Counted from the first letter of the stretch, positions 53,174 through 61,868 are shown. The stretch is 64,000 nt of DNA from an uncultured Eubacterium sp. (GCA_934338065.1 CAKRGX010000011.1:1-64000), one strand, 5' to 3'. Notes: a model not told the origin generated them from the sequence alone. A program made the numbers and translations.

Positions 53174-54871
53174 TTATTTCGTCACTCCAAAACCTAATAT
53201 CGTAAATTTCTTGTTTTCTGAACCCTTTGCCATGCGGAATACGACTTCATGCTCCGCACTCTGTTCTTCATCAATAAGAATCTGCGGATTACAGTGAGCC
53301 CATCCGTTTTCTAACGGATCAATCGTCTTAACCAGTTTACCATCGACATAAATATCTGCCGTGCCAAAATCTGATGAACCAGAATCCTTCACTACCGCTA
53401 CCAGATTTTTACAAGTCAGATTCATCTTAAATTCTGCCCCATCTGCTGAACCATCATTCATCCAGTTATCATCAAATACAGGTGTAACCTGCAAATCCAT
53501 GTCTCTTTCCACATACTGGATATCTCTATCCACTGCATCATAACCAACCTGATGGATAGTCGCAAATCGATCGGCATCCGAGCGGTCAAAACGCTGCAGA
53601 TCTTTAAACTGAGTTCCATAAACTGGTTCCTTATCAAGCGAAATATCATTTTCTGCCATCTCTTCCTGGTCTGTCACAGCAAAAAGATGTGCTATACAGT
53701 CCGCCATAATGCGGTGTCCATCATTCGTTGGATGATAGATATCATAGAAAAACTGTCTCTTTGTAATTACTTTATTATCTTCAAACTGTGGCACAACGGC
53801 ATCCTTTACGCTTACCATCGGTAATTCATAGCGTTCTCCGATTGGCTGAAGCCGGTCCTGTAGATTCCAGTCATTCATAAATACTGCGAAATTCAGTAAT
53901 ACCGCAGGTTTATTTTCTGCCTGCAATACTTTCAGGACAAGGCTCTCAAAACTTATGCCCTTGGTTTCATCCCCTTCATCATTTACAGCGAACTCGATAA
54001 CAACCAGATCTGGCTGTATCTTCCCATCCTGTGTAACATCACGATCATAACGCACCATACCAAGTTCGGATGGCGTACCACCTACACCAGCCTTAATATA
54101 CTGAACATTTCTCCCCTCATTAGGTGAAAAAAGTTTGCAGAAGGCTTCATAAGACCGATAAGCATAACACTTCGTATTGATTGGTTTGCCTCCTGCGCCC
54201 TGCGTGATCGATCCCCCAATGTATGCGATAACAACTTCCTCACCCCGTTTACATCTTTCTATCACTTTCTTCAGACGATAATTATTACCTGTTGATACAA
54301 GGGAATGAGCAATCATCTCCCGGTAATCTTCTGAATCAAAACGAACAGGCGGATCAACTTCAATCTCAGGCACTTCGTAACCATCGTTCAGATAAAACTT
54401 AATCGTCAAAAACATATTTTTGTTTTCATCCGGGAAAACAAAGTTAAACGACCCAAAACAATCATCCTCTTCATTAACCGGATAGGCATCCAAAGGAAAT
54501 ACCATCTCCTCCCCCGCACATGGGAGTGTCATCTCCATAACAGTCCCCGTCGTATATTTATTTGTCTTTCCATAGCATTGGAACTGAAACTCTACTTCTT
54601 TCTGGCGGTCTGCCGGATCCTCTGCCTTGATACTGACACCCACACTATGAACCAACTTACGAAAAGTCTCCATCTTAGGGAGCATTTTTAATATTTCTTC
54701 ATCTATATCACCGGAAGTAAATCTTACCTGGTCTTCCATTCTTCCTTCCAGATAAATGCAATCACGAATAACCCCTTGTGCATCCTTATTTCCGGAAATC
54801 ATTTTATCCAAAACAATATACAGACACGGTCTTTTCTCAACCGGGTCCTTTGGTGCTGCTGGTCCTCTCAT
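53174..54871 (-). CDS. Large cytosolic SGNH/GDSL hydrolase
   Basis: 565 aa, no signal peptide. Two non-catalytic beta-rich parts flank an SGNH core (about 210-420): nucleophile in YIGGSITQGAGG, block II GVGGTPSELG, block III EFAVNDEGDE, and the His/Asp pair in DIYHPTNDGH. The C-terminal 120 residues read like a carbohydrate-binding or jelly-roll domain with TADIYVDGKLVKTI. Likely deacetylates an imported oligosaccharide. Start ATG at 54871 has AAGGAG upstream. Placement next to tgt is probably chance, but the second SGNH enzyme lies only 1.5 kb away. Confidence 0.82.
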   Translation of the reverse strand: MRGPAAPKDPVEKRPCLYIVLDKMISGNKDAQGVIRDCIYLEGRMEDQVRFTSGDIDEEILKMLPKMETFRKLVHSVGVSIKAEDPADRQKEVEFQFQCYGKTNKYTTGTVMEMTLPCAGEEMVFPLDAYPVNEEDDCFGSFNFVFPDENKNMFLTIKFYLNDGYEVPEIEVDPPVRFDSEDYREMIAHSLVSTGNNYRLKKVIERCKRGEEVVIAYIGGSITQGAGGKPINTKCYAYRSYEAFCKLFSPNEGRNVQYIKAGVGGTPSELGMVRYDRDVTQDGKIQPDLVVIEFAVNDEGDETKGISFESLVLKVLQAENKPAVLLNFAVFMNDWNLQDRLQPIGERYELPMVSVKDAVVPQFEDNKVITKRQFFYDIYHPTNDGHRIMADCIAHLFAVTDQEEMAENDISLDKEPVYGTQFKDLQRFDRSDADRFATIHQVGYDAVDRDIQYVERDMDLQVTPVFDDNWMNDGSADGAEFKMNLTCKNLVAVVKDSGSSDFGTADIYVDGKLVKTIDPLENGWAHCNPQILIDEEQSAEHEVVFRMAKGSENKKFTILGFGVTK

Positions 54872-54981
54872 CTTTACGCACTCCTTCTTCTCATTTCAAT
54901 TTTAACAAAGGGCAAAAAAGTGGTTCCTCCTTGCCGATAAACGTTATTATAACGCAAAACCGTTCAAAGTGGAACCCCTTA

Positions 54982-55251
54982 TCAGCTAATCTTATTCATT
55001 TTAAACGATATGGAATACTTTGTATTTGTTTTACTTTCCATATCATAACAGTTAACTCTTCGATTGATTCCCTGATATGCAATATTGATTCCTGCAAAAA
55101 TAAAGCTTATCGAGATAATCCTCATCGCTCCGATGAAATATTCTCCTGACTGTCCCGCATTAAACAACGTTGCAAATGCTCTTGGAAAAACTTCTGTGAT
55201 AATACTACCCATTATTGCTTTTTTCCATCCATCCTCTGATAAGCTGCACAT
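54982..55251 (-). pseudogene. MATE-family efflux pump, remnant
   Basis: 89 codons. The middle reads [20 protein letters not shown] then [16 protein letters not shown], a recognisable internal segment of MATE transporters (around one helix pair of the second half). Both sides are lost: the part after QGI changes to a polar tail without homology, and the start is not preceded by a ribosome binding site. A deletion must have removed most of the gene. It lies next to the tRNA-Trp gene, a place where integrations and deletions often occur. Confidence 0.6.
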
Positions 55252-55305
55252 TTCCCACTACCCGGGTATGTTCACGACTCTCACCCGTTAGAGCGCAAAC
55301 AAAAA

Positions 55306-55329
55306 GGACTACACATCACGATGTAGTCC
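55306..55329 (-). terminator. Terminator of the tRNA-Trp gene
   Basis: Minus strand hairpin GGACTACATCGTGATGTGTAGTCC (mostly self-complementary, arms GGACTACA / TGTAGTCC), followed by TTTTTG. Confidence 0.85.
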
Positions 55330-55342
55330 GTCATTTTCTTAA

Positions 55343-55413
55343 CAGGGGCACTAGGAATCGAACCCAGCTCTGGAGTTTTGGAGACTCTTATTCTACCGAT
55401 GAACTATGCCCCT
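55343..55413 (-). tRNA. tRNA-Trp (anticodon CCA)
   Basis: 71 nt on the minus strand. Acceptor AGGGGCA pairs with TGCCCCT, D arm GTTC/GAAT with GG in the loop, anticodon loop CTCCAAA (anticodon CCA, plus-strand 55379-55381), T arm CTGGG/CCTAG with TTCGATT. Discriminator G; the CCA end is not encoded. The first pair of the anticodon stem (A-C) is mismatched, the rest pairs. Own promoter and terminator flank it. Confidence 0.93.
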
Positions 55414-55447
55414 TTTTCAATTAGGTGTGTTTCACACTCACTTGTCT

Positions 55448-55476
55448 ATCATACCCTTTTTTTTTCTTATTGTCAA
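55448..55476 (-). promoter_or_regulatory. Promoter of tRNA-Trp
   Basis: Minus strand TTGACA (55471-55476) and TATGAT (55448-55453) with 17-bp spacer and an A-rich spacer; near consensus, ends 35 bp before the tRNA. Confidence 0.85.
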
Positions 55477-55625
55477 GAGTTTTTTCCTCGTTTAACAATA
55501 TGATCTGACCTCAATATCATGACATCCTATTGCCCCCAGTCCCCATAACTTGATAAAAAATAGTGACAAATTCCCTGTTTTGACATAAGATAGTAGCAAT
55601 ACAACAAATAGGGGGATTTCTCAGA

Positions 55626-56057
55626 ATGAATCAAAGCATACAAATTAGAAAAATGAAAAAAAAAGATTTGCCGCAAATACAAAGACTTTATCAGGACCTA
55701 ATCCCGGATGGTGTATGCATCAATACACTGGAACGTCATTTTGATGCTATAGCAGAACTTCCACAATATTTTCTTGCCGTGGCTGCAAGGGATGAGAAGG
55801 TACTTGGCAGCACGATGGGGATTGTCTGTATTGCGCTGGACGCCCCCTTTCTTGTAGTGGAAAATGTGATTGTAGACAGCAATTGCCGGGGTCAGGGCAT
55901 CGGCAGACAAATTTTTAGCGCACTCGATTGTTATGCCATTGAACACAAGTGTGAATATGCACTCCTCGTTTCCTCCGGCTTTCGCAAACAGGCTCACCAA
56001 TTCTATGAAGCTATGGGCTATACGGATGATGTTAGAGGATTCCGAAAATATTATTAA
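55626..56057 (+). CDS. GNAT-family N-acetyltransferase
   Basis: 143 aa. The acetyl-CoA loop is in VENVIVDSNCRGQGIGRQIF (RGQGIG near residues 88-93), followed by the helix DCYAIEHKC and the C-terminal strand FYEAMGYTDDVRGFRKYY. Substrate cannot be predicted. RBS GGGGG is 10 bases upstream; TTGACA at 55580-55585 could be a -35 with a weak -10. It stands alone, divergent from the tRNA gene, and is followed by the structured stretch. Confidence 0.9.
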   Translation: MNQSIQIRKMKKKDLPQIQRLYQDLIPDGVCINTLERHFDAIAELPQYFLAVAARDEKVLGSTMGIVCIALDAPFLVVENVIVDSNCRGQGIGRQIFSALDCYAIEHKCEYALLVSSGFRKQAHQFYEAMGYTDDVRGFRKYY

Positions 56058-56107
56058 GAAAAATACTAACCTTAGACAACGGTATCTCTTTCCCCTCAAA
56101 TCAATAA

Positions 56108-56247
56108 TATGCTTCCCCGGAACAGCGGCTGCCATCCCGGGGAAGATAATAGGGGAGGATACGCATCCAGCCGGTAAATGGCTGAATGCAGCAGATCGCA
56201 AGTAGAGGGGGATCGACTTCGATCTGCCGGTACTATTATTCTTGCCC
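56108..56247 (+). ncRNA. Candidate structured RNA with alternative folds
   Basis: The 304-bp gap between two genes holds strong nested pairing. Stem A: CTTCCCCGG (56112-56120) with CCGGGGAAG (56137-56145). Stem P1: AAGATAATAG (56143-56152) with CTATTAT(T)CTT (56233-56243). P2: GCAT and CAGCC (56163-56172) with GGCTG and ATGC (56180-56189). P3: GCAGATCG and AAGT (56191-56203) with ACTT and CGATCTGC (56216-56227). P1-P2-P3 form a three-way junction; stem A shares GAAG with P1, so they compete. A short T run follows. I match it to no known class. Confidence 0.5.
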
Positions 56248-56272
56248 TTTTCTAACAGAATATACATTTATT

Positions 56273-56301
56273 TTGATTTTTTTATTGAAATGTGATATAG
56301 T
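56273..56301 (+). promoter_or_regulatory. Promoter of the SEC-C protein gene
   Basis: TTGATT (56273-56278) and TATAGT (56296-56301) with 17-bp spacer. A small hairpin GGGGTG / CACCCC follows in the leader (about 56317-56335). Confidence 0.6.
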
Positions 56302-56361
56302 CGTAAGGTAAGTTATGGGGTGCAGCATACACCCCTGGATAATATACAGGAGGAATGACGT

Positions 56362-56868
56362 ATGGCTTTATTACAGGAATGGCGGGATTATGCCTACAGC
56401 GAAGAAATTCAGAACTCAAAAGAAGGACAGCAGCTTTGGCAAAACTATTTTGAATTAGAAAAGGGAATATATGAACAGCTCTTAGCTGATCCGACACAGA
56501 TTGTTGAGGGTACAGTACAAGAATTAGCAGATAAATATGATGTACCGCTTTCTATGATGGTTGGTTTCTTAGATGGTATCAATGACAGTTTAAAAGAAGC
56601 AAATCCAATTGAAGAAATGGAAGCAGATACAAAAGTTAAAATTGAAATCGAACCCGAAAAATTATACTACAACATGGTAGAATGTAAGGCGGATTGGTTA
56701 TATACTCTTCCTCAATGGAACGACATTCTCAGTGAAGAACGTCGCAAGGAATTGTATAAGGAACAGAAAAATTCGGGAACCATTCACAATGAGAACCGCA
56801 AAGTAGGACGTAATGATCCATGTCCTTGTGGCAGTGGCAAGAAATACAAACAATGCTGCGGCCGATAA
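56362..56868 (+). CDS. SEC-C motif protein
   Basis: 168 aa, soluble. The last 22 residues hold a SEC-C zinc-binding motif ([19 protein letters not shown]) like the SecA tail, which can bind SecB or ribosomes in other proteins. The rest is acidic and helical ([37 protein letters not shown]). The ATG follows ACAGGAGG. It has its own promoter and terminator. Function unknown; the zinc tail suggests protein- or ribosome-binding. Confidence 0.85.
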   Translation: MALLQEWRDYAYSEEIQNSKEGQQLWQNYFELEKGIYEQLLADPTQIVEGTVQELADKYDVPLSMMVGFLDGINDSLKEANPIEEMEADTKVKIEIEPEKLYYNMVECKADWLYTLPQWNDILSEERRKELYKEQKNSGTIHNENRKVGRNDPCPCGSGKKYKQCCGR

Positions 56869-56891
56869 TCTTTTCTCTGGTCCAATAAAAA

Positions 56892-56940
56892 AAAGGGATG
56901 TGCAGGAGAAGTGATTTTCACAACTCCAGGATATCCCTTT
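56892..56940. terminator. Terminator between SEC-C gene and HD-GYP remnant
   Basis: Arms AAAGGGAT and ATCCCTTT with inner GGAG / CTCC and GTGA / TCAC; long A run on one side gives a T run for minus-strand transcripts. Confidence 0.75.
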
Positions 56941-56955
56941 GTTTCTCTTCCATAA

Positions 56956-57304
56956 CTATTTTCTGTAATATGCTTCCAGTTGTGGACGGCAGCGCAGAAA
57001 AATTTCTGCCAGCGCAGCATCAAAATGACTTCCTGCATCATGTTCAATAATGGAAAACGCCTTATCAAAGGAAAATGCCTCTTTATAGCACCTCTTTGAT
57101 ACTAAGGCATCAAATACATCTGCCAGAGCCATGATACGTGCTTCGATAGGAATCTCTTCTTCCCTTAACCCCTCCGGGTATCCGCTGCCATTTACCTTTT
57201 CATGATGGTAATGTGCCACGTTAACAGCGACTTTCATCGGACAAAATTTGCCAGACAAACAAAATAAAGGCTAAGATAAAACACACCAAATAAAAATATG
57301 TCAT
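56956..57304 (-). pseudogene. HD-GYP phosphodiesterase, remnant with internal deletion
   Basis: The 3-prime part encodes the second half of an HD-GYP domain: AHYHHEKVNGSGYPEGL, then ARIMALADVFDALVSKRCY and AGSHFDAALAEIF. The first HD residues and the rest of the N-terminal half are missing. Upstream, an ATG at 57304 with GGGAG opens a membrane segment (MTYFYLVCFILAFILFVWQ) in another frame that meets the domain near 57240. The likely history is deletion of the middle of a membrane HD-GYP gene, which would have degraded cyclic di-GMP. No intact product is expected. Confidence 0.7.
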
Positions 57305-57316
57305 AATCAGACTCCC

Positions 57317-58168
57317 TTACTCGTAAATTGCTTTTGCAATCTCTACCTTGTTCATCGAATACAGATGTATACCATCCACACCATGCGCCAACAGATTTTC
57401 CATCTGCTTTTTGGTATATTCCAATCCGGCTTTCTTCAGATCTTCCGGCTCGTCCTGATAACACTCAATCACCCGTGCCAGCCCCTTAGGCAATTTTGTA
57501 CCAGACATCGAAACAATATTCTTTACTTGTCCTGCTGAGGTGATCGGCATAAGCCCCGGCAGTACCGGAACTTCAATCCCCGCCTTGCGTACTTCATCAA
57601 GGAAGTGAAAAAAAATCTCATTATCATAAAAAAGCTGTGTAATAAGAAAATCTACTCCCTGTGATACTTTTATCTTAAGATTAGCTATGTCCTCCTGCAG
57701 GCTGGATGCTTCCTGATGCACTTCCGGATAGCAGGCACCTGCCACACTAAAATCATATGTTTCTTTTACATCCTTTGTCAGATCTGATGCATGTTGATAA
57801 TAGCGGCTGGCAAATTGCTCATCACTCATCCACAATGGCTGATCTCCTCTCAATGCAAGAAGATTATGTATGCCATTTCGATAAAGATTTGTCAGAAAAT
57901 TCGTCAGAAACAGCTTATCCGGAATCGCAGCACAGGTCAGATGTGTAAGTGCTTCAATGCCGCACTGATTCTGTATATAAGAAGCTATCGCAAATGTATT
58001 TTCCGCTGTATTCCCCCCCGCTCCATATGTAACAGAGATAAAGCTCGGATGAAGTGTCTTAAATTCATCCAGCGCATTATATATCACAGAAACATCCGCA
58101 TCTTTCTTCGGTGGAAACACCTCAAGCGAATAGGTTGGTCTGTTTTTATGAAATAAATCTTTTATCAT
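57317..58168 (-). CDS. metF: Methylenetetrahydrofolate reductase
   Basis: 283 aa from the ATG at 58168, with GGAGG six bases upstream; the longer frame covers the upstream hairpin. TIM-barrel FAD enzyme: SLEVFPPKKDAD (catalytic Glu), FISVTYGAGGN, HLTCAAIP, LALRGD and DFLITQLFYDNE. It makes 5-methyl-THF for methionine synthesis or the acetyl-CoA pathway. No S-box riboswitch is present in the 50-bp leader. The N-terminal layout is the short bacterial form. Confidence 0.96.
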   Translation of the reverse strand: MIKDLFHKNRPTYSLEVFPPKKDADVSVIYNALDEFKTLHPSFISVTYGAGGNTAENTFAIASYIQNQCGIEALTHLTCAAIPDKLFLTNFLTNLYRNGIHNLLALRGDQPLWMSDEQFASRYYQHASDLTKDVKETYDFSVAGACYPEVHQEASSLQEDIANLKIKVSQGVDFLITQLFYDNEIFFHFLDEVRKAGIEVPVLPGLMPITSAGQVKNIVSMSGTKLPKGLARVIECYQDEPEDLKKAGLEYTKKQMENLLAHGVDGIHLYSMNKVEIAKAIYE

Positions 58169-58213
58169 GATATCCTCCATTCTTCTTCCAATCGTCAATA
58201 AATCTACTATAAC

Positions 58214-58240
58214 ATAAAAAAGGGCGCATGAAAAGCGCCC
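58214..58240 (-). terminator. pta terminator
   Basis: GGGCGC-TTTTCAT-GCGCCC followed by TTTTTT on the minus strand. Confidence 0.92.
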
Positions 58241-58321
58241 TAAGTCAAAAATTCCTCTATAGACCATACCAATAATTTATTACCTGATATAAAAATTTTC
58301 TATACCAAAAATTATCTCTGA

Positions 58322-59299
58322 TTATGCCAATGCCGCAGTAATTATTGCCATGGAATATACCTCAGAAGCATTACATCCACGGGACAGGTCATTAATCGGT
58401 GCATTTAATCCAAGCATTACCGGACCATAGGCATCAAAATTTCCCATACGTTGTGCAATCTTGTAACCAATATTTCCGGAATTGATGTCTGGGAAGATAA
58501 ATGTATTTGCACAACCAGCCACCTCATTACCAGGACATTTTGTACGTGCCACACGTGGCGATACCGCAGCATCAAACTGAATCTCCCCTGCAATAGGAAG
58601 TTCCGGTGCTAATTTCTTTGCTTTCTCTGCCGCATTACGCATTTTGTCAACATCCTCACCAGAACCGGAACCAAAAGTTGAATAACTGAGGAATGCTACT
58701 TTAGGATCAATGCCGAACGTCTTTGCACACTCTGCACAATCCAAGGCAATCTCTACCAGTTCATCCTCGGTTGGTTTTATATTGATTGCACAATCTCCCA
58801 TAGCCAATACAGTATTACCACCTGTAGCAGACTCTCTTACCAGAATAAAGCAGGATGCTACTATATTTTTCCCTGGTTTTGTCTTAATGATCTGTAATGC
58901 CGGTCTGACTGTATCAGCAGTAGAGTATGTCGCCCCTCCGAGAAGTGCATCTGCCTTTCCCATTTTTACCAGCATCGTTCCAAAGTAGTTTGCCTGAAGG
59001 CAGGTTTCCTTTGCCTTCTCTAACGTCATCCCTTTTTTCTTGCGAAGTTCATAAAGGCACTCTGCCATCTCATCAATCTCTTCATATTCATTAGGATCAA
59101 TGATCTCTGCTCCACGAATGTTAAAAGCACTTTCTTCTGCCGCTTTTGCAATCTCATCTTTATTTCCAACCAGAATTGGTGACAAAAAAGTACCTGCCAG
59201 CAAACGGGATGATGCTTCCAGAATACGTGGGTCACTTCCTTCTGTAAATACAATCTTTCTTGGGTTCTTCTTTAAAATGTTGATCAATTCGCCAAACAT
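58322..59299 (-). CDS. pta: Phosphate acetyltransferase
   Basis: 325 aa, the short form without the regulatory N-terminal domains. Converts acetyl-CoA and phosphate to acetyl phosphate, the step before ATP formation by acetate kinase. Seen: RKIVFTEGSDPRILEA, ALLGGATYSTADTVRPAL, AFLSYSTFGSGSGEDVDKM and KCPGNEVAGCANTFIFPDINSG. ackA is not adjacent here, unusual but not rare in Lachnospiraceae. RBS TAGGAGG; own promoter and terminator. Confidence 0.96.
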   Translation of the reverse strand: MFGELINILKKNPRKIVFTEGSDPRILEASSRLLAGTFLSPILVGNKDEIAKAAEESAFNIRGAEIIDPNEYEEIDEMAECLYELRKKKGMTLEKAKETCLQANYFGTMLVKMGKADALLGGATYSTADTVRPALQIIKTKPGKNIVASCFILVRESATGGNTVLAMGDCAINIKPTEDELVEIALDCAECAKTFGIDPKVAFLSYSTFGSGSGEDVDKMRNAAEKAKKLAPELPIAGEIQFDAAVSPRVARTKCPGNEVAGCANTFIFPDINSGNIGYKIAQRMGNFDAYGPVMLGLNAPINDLSRGCNASEVYSMAIITAALA

Positions 59300-59357
59300 A
59301 TTTCTTTTGTCCTCCTATTTTTTTGTCTGGCATGATTTATCCATCATGCTATATCTA

Positions 59358-59385
59358 ATCATACTATCTTTTTTTTAAAAAACAA
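59358..59385 (-). promoter_or_regulatory. pta promoter
   Basis: Minus strand TTGTTT (59380-59385) and TATGAT (59358-59363) with a 16-bp A-rich spacer. Confidence 0.6.
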
Positions 59386-59417
59386 GACTTTTTTATAAAT
59401 TTTTCAAGCCATTTTTC

Positions 59418-60083
59418 TTACTCTAAACGATAGCCCACATTCCGTACAGTCTTAATCCTGGTTCCCTCTTCTCCCAGTTTTTTGCGCAATGTTTTTATAT
59501 GCATATCAAGCGTACGAGACTCACCTTCGTAATTTGTTCCCCACACACGATCCATCAAAACTTCTCTGGTAAGTACATTTCCCGCATTCTTCATAAACAC
59601 CCGAAGCAGTTCAAATTCCTTATATGTAAGTTCAACGGTTTGTTCCACAACATATACCCTGTGCTTTTCCACATTCATCCGTATATTACCACGTATGATT
59701 TCCGTATCCTGACCATTTATTTCACTGCGGCGCAAAACAGCTTTCACACGCGAGATCAGTTCAAGCACCCCAAACGGTTTAGCAATATAATCATCTGCGC
59801 CTGCATCCAGTCCTTTTACCTTGTCCATTTCCGTTCCTTTGGCAGTAACAAGTATTACCGGAACTTTGCGTAGTTCGGGATGATTACGGATTTTTTGTAA
59901 AATATGGATTCCATCTTCATCCGGCAGCATGATATCCAGAACAACCAGTTGCGGAATATTTTTATCACATATTTTCCAAAACTCTTTTCCTGTCTCAGCC
60001 TCCGTAACAGAATAGCCACAGTTTTTCATAGCAAAAACCTCTATCTCACGAATGTTGGAATCATCCTCTACAACACATATCAT
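59418..60083 (-). CDS. OmpR/PhoB-type response regulator
   Basis: 221 aa. Receiver domain with acidic EDD at residues 6-8, phospho-acceptor Asp 50 in LVVLDIMLPD, and Lys in DYIAKPFG; C-terminal winged helix with ELTYKEFELLRVFM and RTLDMHIKTLRKKL. It is coupled (ATGA, 4-bp overlap) to the phosphate transporter upstream. No histidine kinase is adjacent in the window. Phased TTTACA repeats upstream of the transporter suggest a PhoP/PhoB-like role. Confidence 0.93.
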   Translation of the reverse strand: MICVVEDDSNIREIEVFAMKNCGYSVTEAETGKEFWKICDKNIPQLVVLDIMLPDEDGIHILQKIRNHPELRKVPVILVTAKGTEMDKVKGLDAGADDYIAKPFGVLELISRVKAVLRRSEINGQDTEIIRGNIRMNVEKHRVYVVEQTVELTYKEFELLRVFMKNAGNVLTREVLMDRVWGTNYEGESRTLDMHIKTLRKKLGEEGTRIKTVRNVGYRLE

Positions 60084-61780
60084 TCATCAGCACCTCCATC
60101 GTCTGACTCTGTTCCCCCCATTAAACTAATTGCAATATTTTCACAGTGATCTGCCACCCGTTCAAAATTAATGGCAAGCTCGTTCATAAAAATACCTATC
60201 TCCGGGGAAAGTTTTTCTTTCTTAACACGTTTTAATGTTTGCTTCTTTGTTCTTTTGTTAATCCTGTCAATCGTATTCTCCTTCTGTTCAATCTCATGAG
60301 CCTGTTGTCCATCTTCTTTCACAAATGCCTCAACTGTCATATTAACGATTGCACGAACTTCTTCTCTGTAATTTTCTAATTCTGTCATCATTTTCTTTGG
60401 CCAGACAACTTTACTCTTAGTCATTTTCAGTGCTTCATCTACTATGTTGCAAGCGTGGTCACTGATTCTTTCCAGGTCACGGACACAATAAAGAAGCATA
60501 TTCAATTGATCACTATTTTGTGGAAGCAGACTATGATTGGATATCTTATGAAGATAATCCGTTAATTCTTCCTCATAACGGTCAATCTTTTCTTCCTTCT
60601 GTTCGATCATTTTCTTCTTTCCCTGCTTAGCAGAAAATATACCATCTAACGATTCGGAAATATTCTGCCGTACCAGTTCAGCCATCTCATCGGCAGAATG
60701 TTTACACTGCTCCAATGCTAAGGCAGGCGTTTCCAGAAAACGGATATCCAGTCTAGCAAATTCGCTCACACTTTCTTCCTCATCTTCCCGCACGGTCAAC
60801 AGCGCCAGTTTTTCCAAATAACGTGCAAAAGGAAGTAACAAAATAGTCGCACCAATGTTAAACAAGCTATGAATGGCCGCTATTCCTGCCACATTGACCG
60901 CATGGCTCATAAAGTTAAAGTGCACAATCAGATTGAGGCCATAAAATCCTAGCATAAATACCGTCGTGCCGATCAGATTAAAATATAGGTGAACCAGTGC
61001 CGCTCTCTTGGCATTTTTCCCTGCTCCTACAGAAGAAAGCAACGCCGTCACACATGTTCCAATATTCTGACCCATGATAATTGGAATCGCTGCGGAATAC
61101 AACACAGTGCCTGTTGCGCATAAAGCCTGCAGGATTCCTACTGATGCGGATGAACTCTGTATGACTGCTGTCAGCAAAGCACCCGCCAGCATCCCCAAAA
61201 GAGGATTTGAAAACATGGTTAAAAGGTTCGTAAATTGTGGCACTTCAGCCAATGGTTCTACTGCTCCGCTCATTGTCTCCATCCCGAACATCAGAATAGA
61301 AAAACCGATCAGTATAGACCCGATATCCTTCCTCTTCTCCTGTCTGGCAGTCATGATCAATACAATGCCAGCCAGTGCCAGAACCGGAGTAAAGGATGCC
61401 GGCTTCAATAGACGGATAAAAAAGTTACTGCTTTCAATTCCGGTCAGACTAAGAAGCCAGGATGTTACGGTTGTTCCAATATTGGCTCCCATAATGATGC
61501 CAACAGCCTGACCCAGCTTCATAATGCCGGAGTTAACAAAGCCTACCACTGTTACCGTAGTTGCAGAGGACGACTGAATAACCGCCGTCACTCCGGCTCC
61601 AAGCAGTACCGCCTTAAAACGATTGTCAGTAAGGCGCTCCAGCACCTGCTCCAGCCGTCCCCCGGACACCTTTGTCAATCCGTCCCCCATAACATTCATT
61701 CCAAAGAGAAAAAAAGCTAATCCTCCAATTAACGTTAATGTCTGAAAAAAAATTTCCTGAAAGTTCATACTAATCTCCAT
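60080..61780 (-). CDS. Na/Pi cotransporter family protein with PhoU domain
   Basis: 566 aa. Two inverted membrane repeats carry the NptA signatures AVIQSSSATTVTVVGF (near residues 60-80) and TAVIQSSSASVGILQ (near 210-225). A C-terminal PhoU-like helical domain (about 355-560; KQTLKRVKKEKLSPEIG, ANINFERVADHCENIAIS-like end) likely regulates it. Takes up or exports phosphate in the cytoplasmic membrane. Translationally coupled to the response regulator. Phased TTTACA repeats lie 50-88 bp upstream. Confidence 0.92.
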   Translation of the reverse strand: MEISMNFQEIFFQTLTLIGGLAFFLFGMNVMGDGLTKVSGGRLEQVLERLTDNRFKAVLLGAGVTAVIQSSSATTVTVVGFVNSGIMKLGQAVGIIMGANIGTTVTSWLLSLTGIESSNFFIRLLKPASFTPVLALAGIVLIMTARQEKRKDIGSILIGFSILMFGMETMSGAVEPLAEVPQFTNLLTMFSNPLLGMLAGALLTAVIQSSSASVGILQALCATGTVLYSAAIPIIMGQNIGTCVTALLSSVGAGKNAKRAALVHLYFNLIGTTVFMLGFYGLNLIVHFNFMSHAVNVAGIAAIHSLFNIGATILLLPFARYLEKLALLTVREDEEESVSEFARLDIRFLETPALALEQCKHSADEMAELVRQNISESLDGIFSAKQGKKKMIEQKEEKIDRYEEELTDYLHKISNHSLLPQNSDQLNMLLYCVRDLERISDHACNIVDEALKMTKSKVVWPKKMMTELENYREEVRAIVNMTVEAFVKEDGQQAHEIEQKENTIDRINKRTKKQTLKRVKKEKLSPEIGIFMNELAINFERVADHCENIAISLMGGTESDDGGADE

Positions 61781-61829
61781 TCTTCCTAAAGCATTTCCAA
61801 TTGTTTTCTATTTTACTTTAACAAGCGAA

Positions 61830-61868
61830 TGTAAAATTCAAACCATCAGTATGTAAAATTCATGTAAA
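61830..61868 (-). promoter_or_regulatory. Phased TTTACA repeats, Pho-box-like
   Basis: On the minus strand TTTACA occurs at 61863-61868, 61852-61857 and 61830-61835, i.e. at offsets of 11 and 22 bp (two helical turns with one degenerate unit). Gram-positive PhoP boxes are TT-A-ACA-like direct repeats with 11-bp period. A possible -10, TAAAAT, is at plus-strand 61810-61815. Confidence 0.6.

Noticed and set aside
55698..56267. 189-codon minus-strand frame covering the GNAT gene and the structured stretch
   Set aside because: Antisense to a clear GNAT gene and biased composition; the stems in the gap explain the sequence better.
58169..58321. S-box riboswitch for metF
   Set aside because: The only structure is the simple GC-rich pta terminator hairpin.
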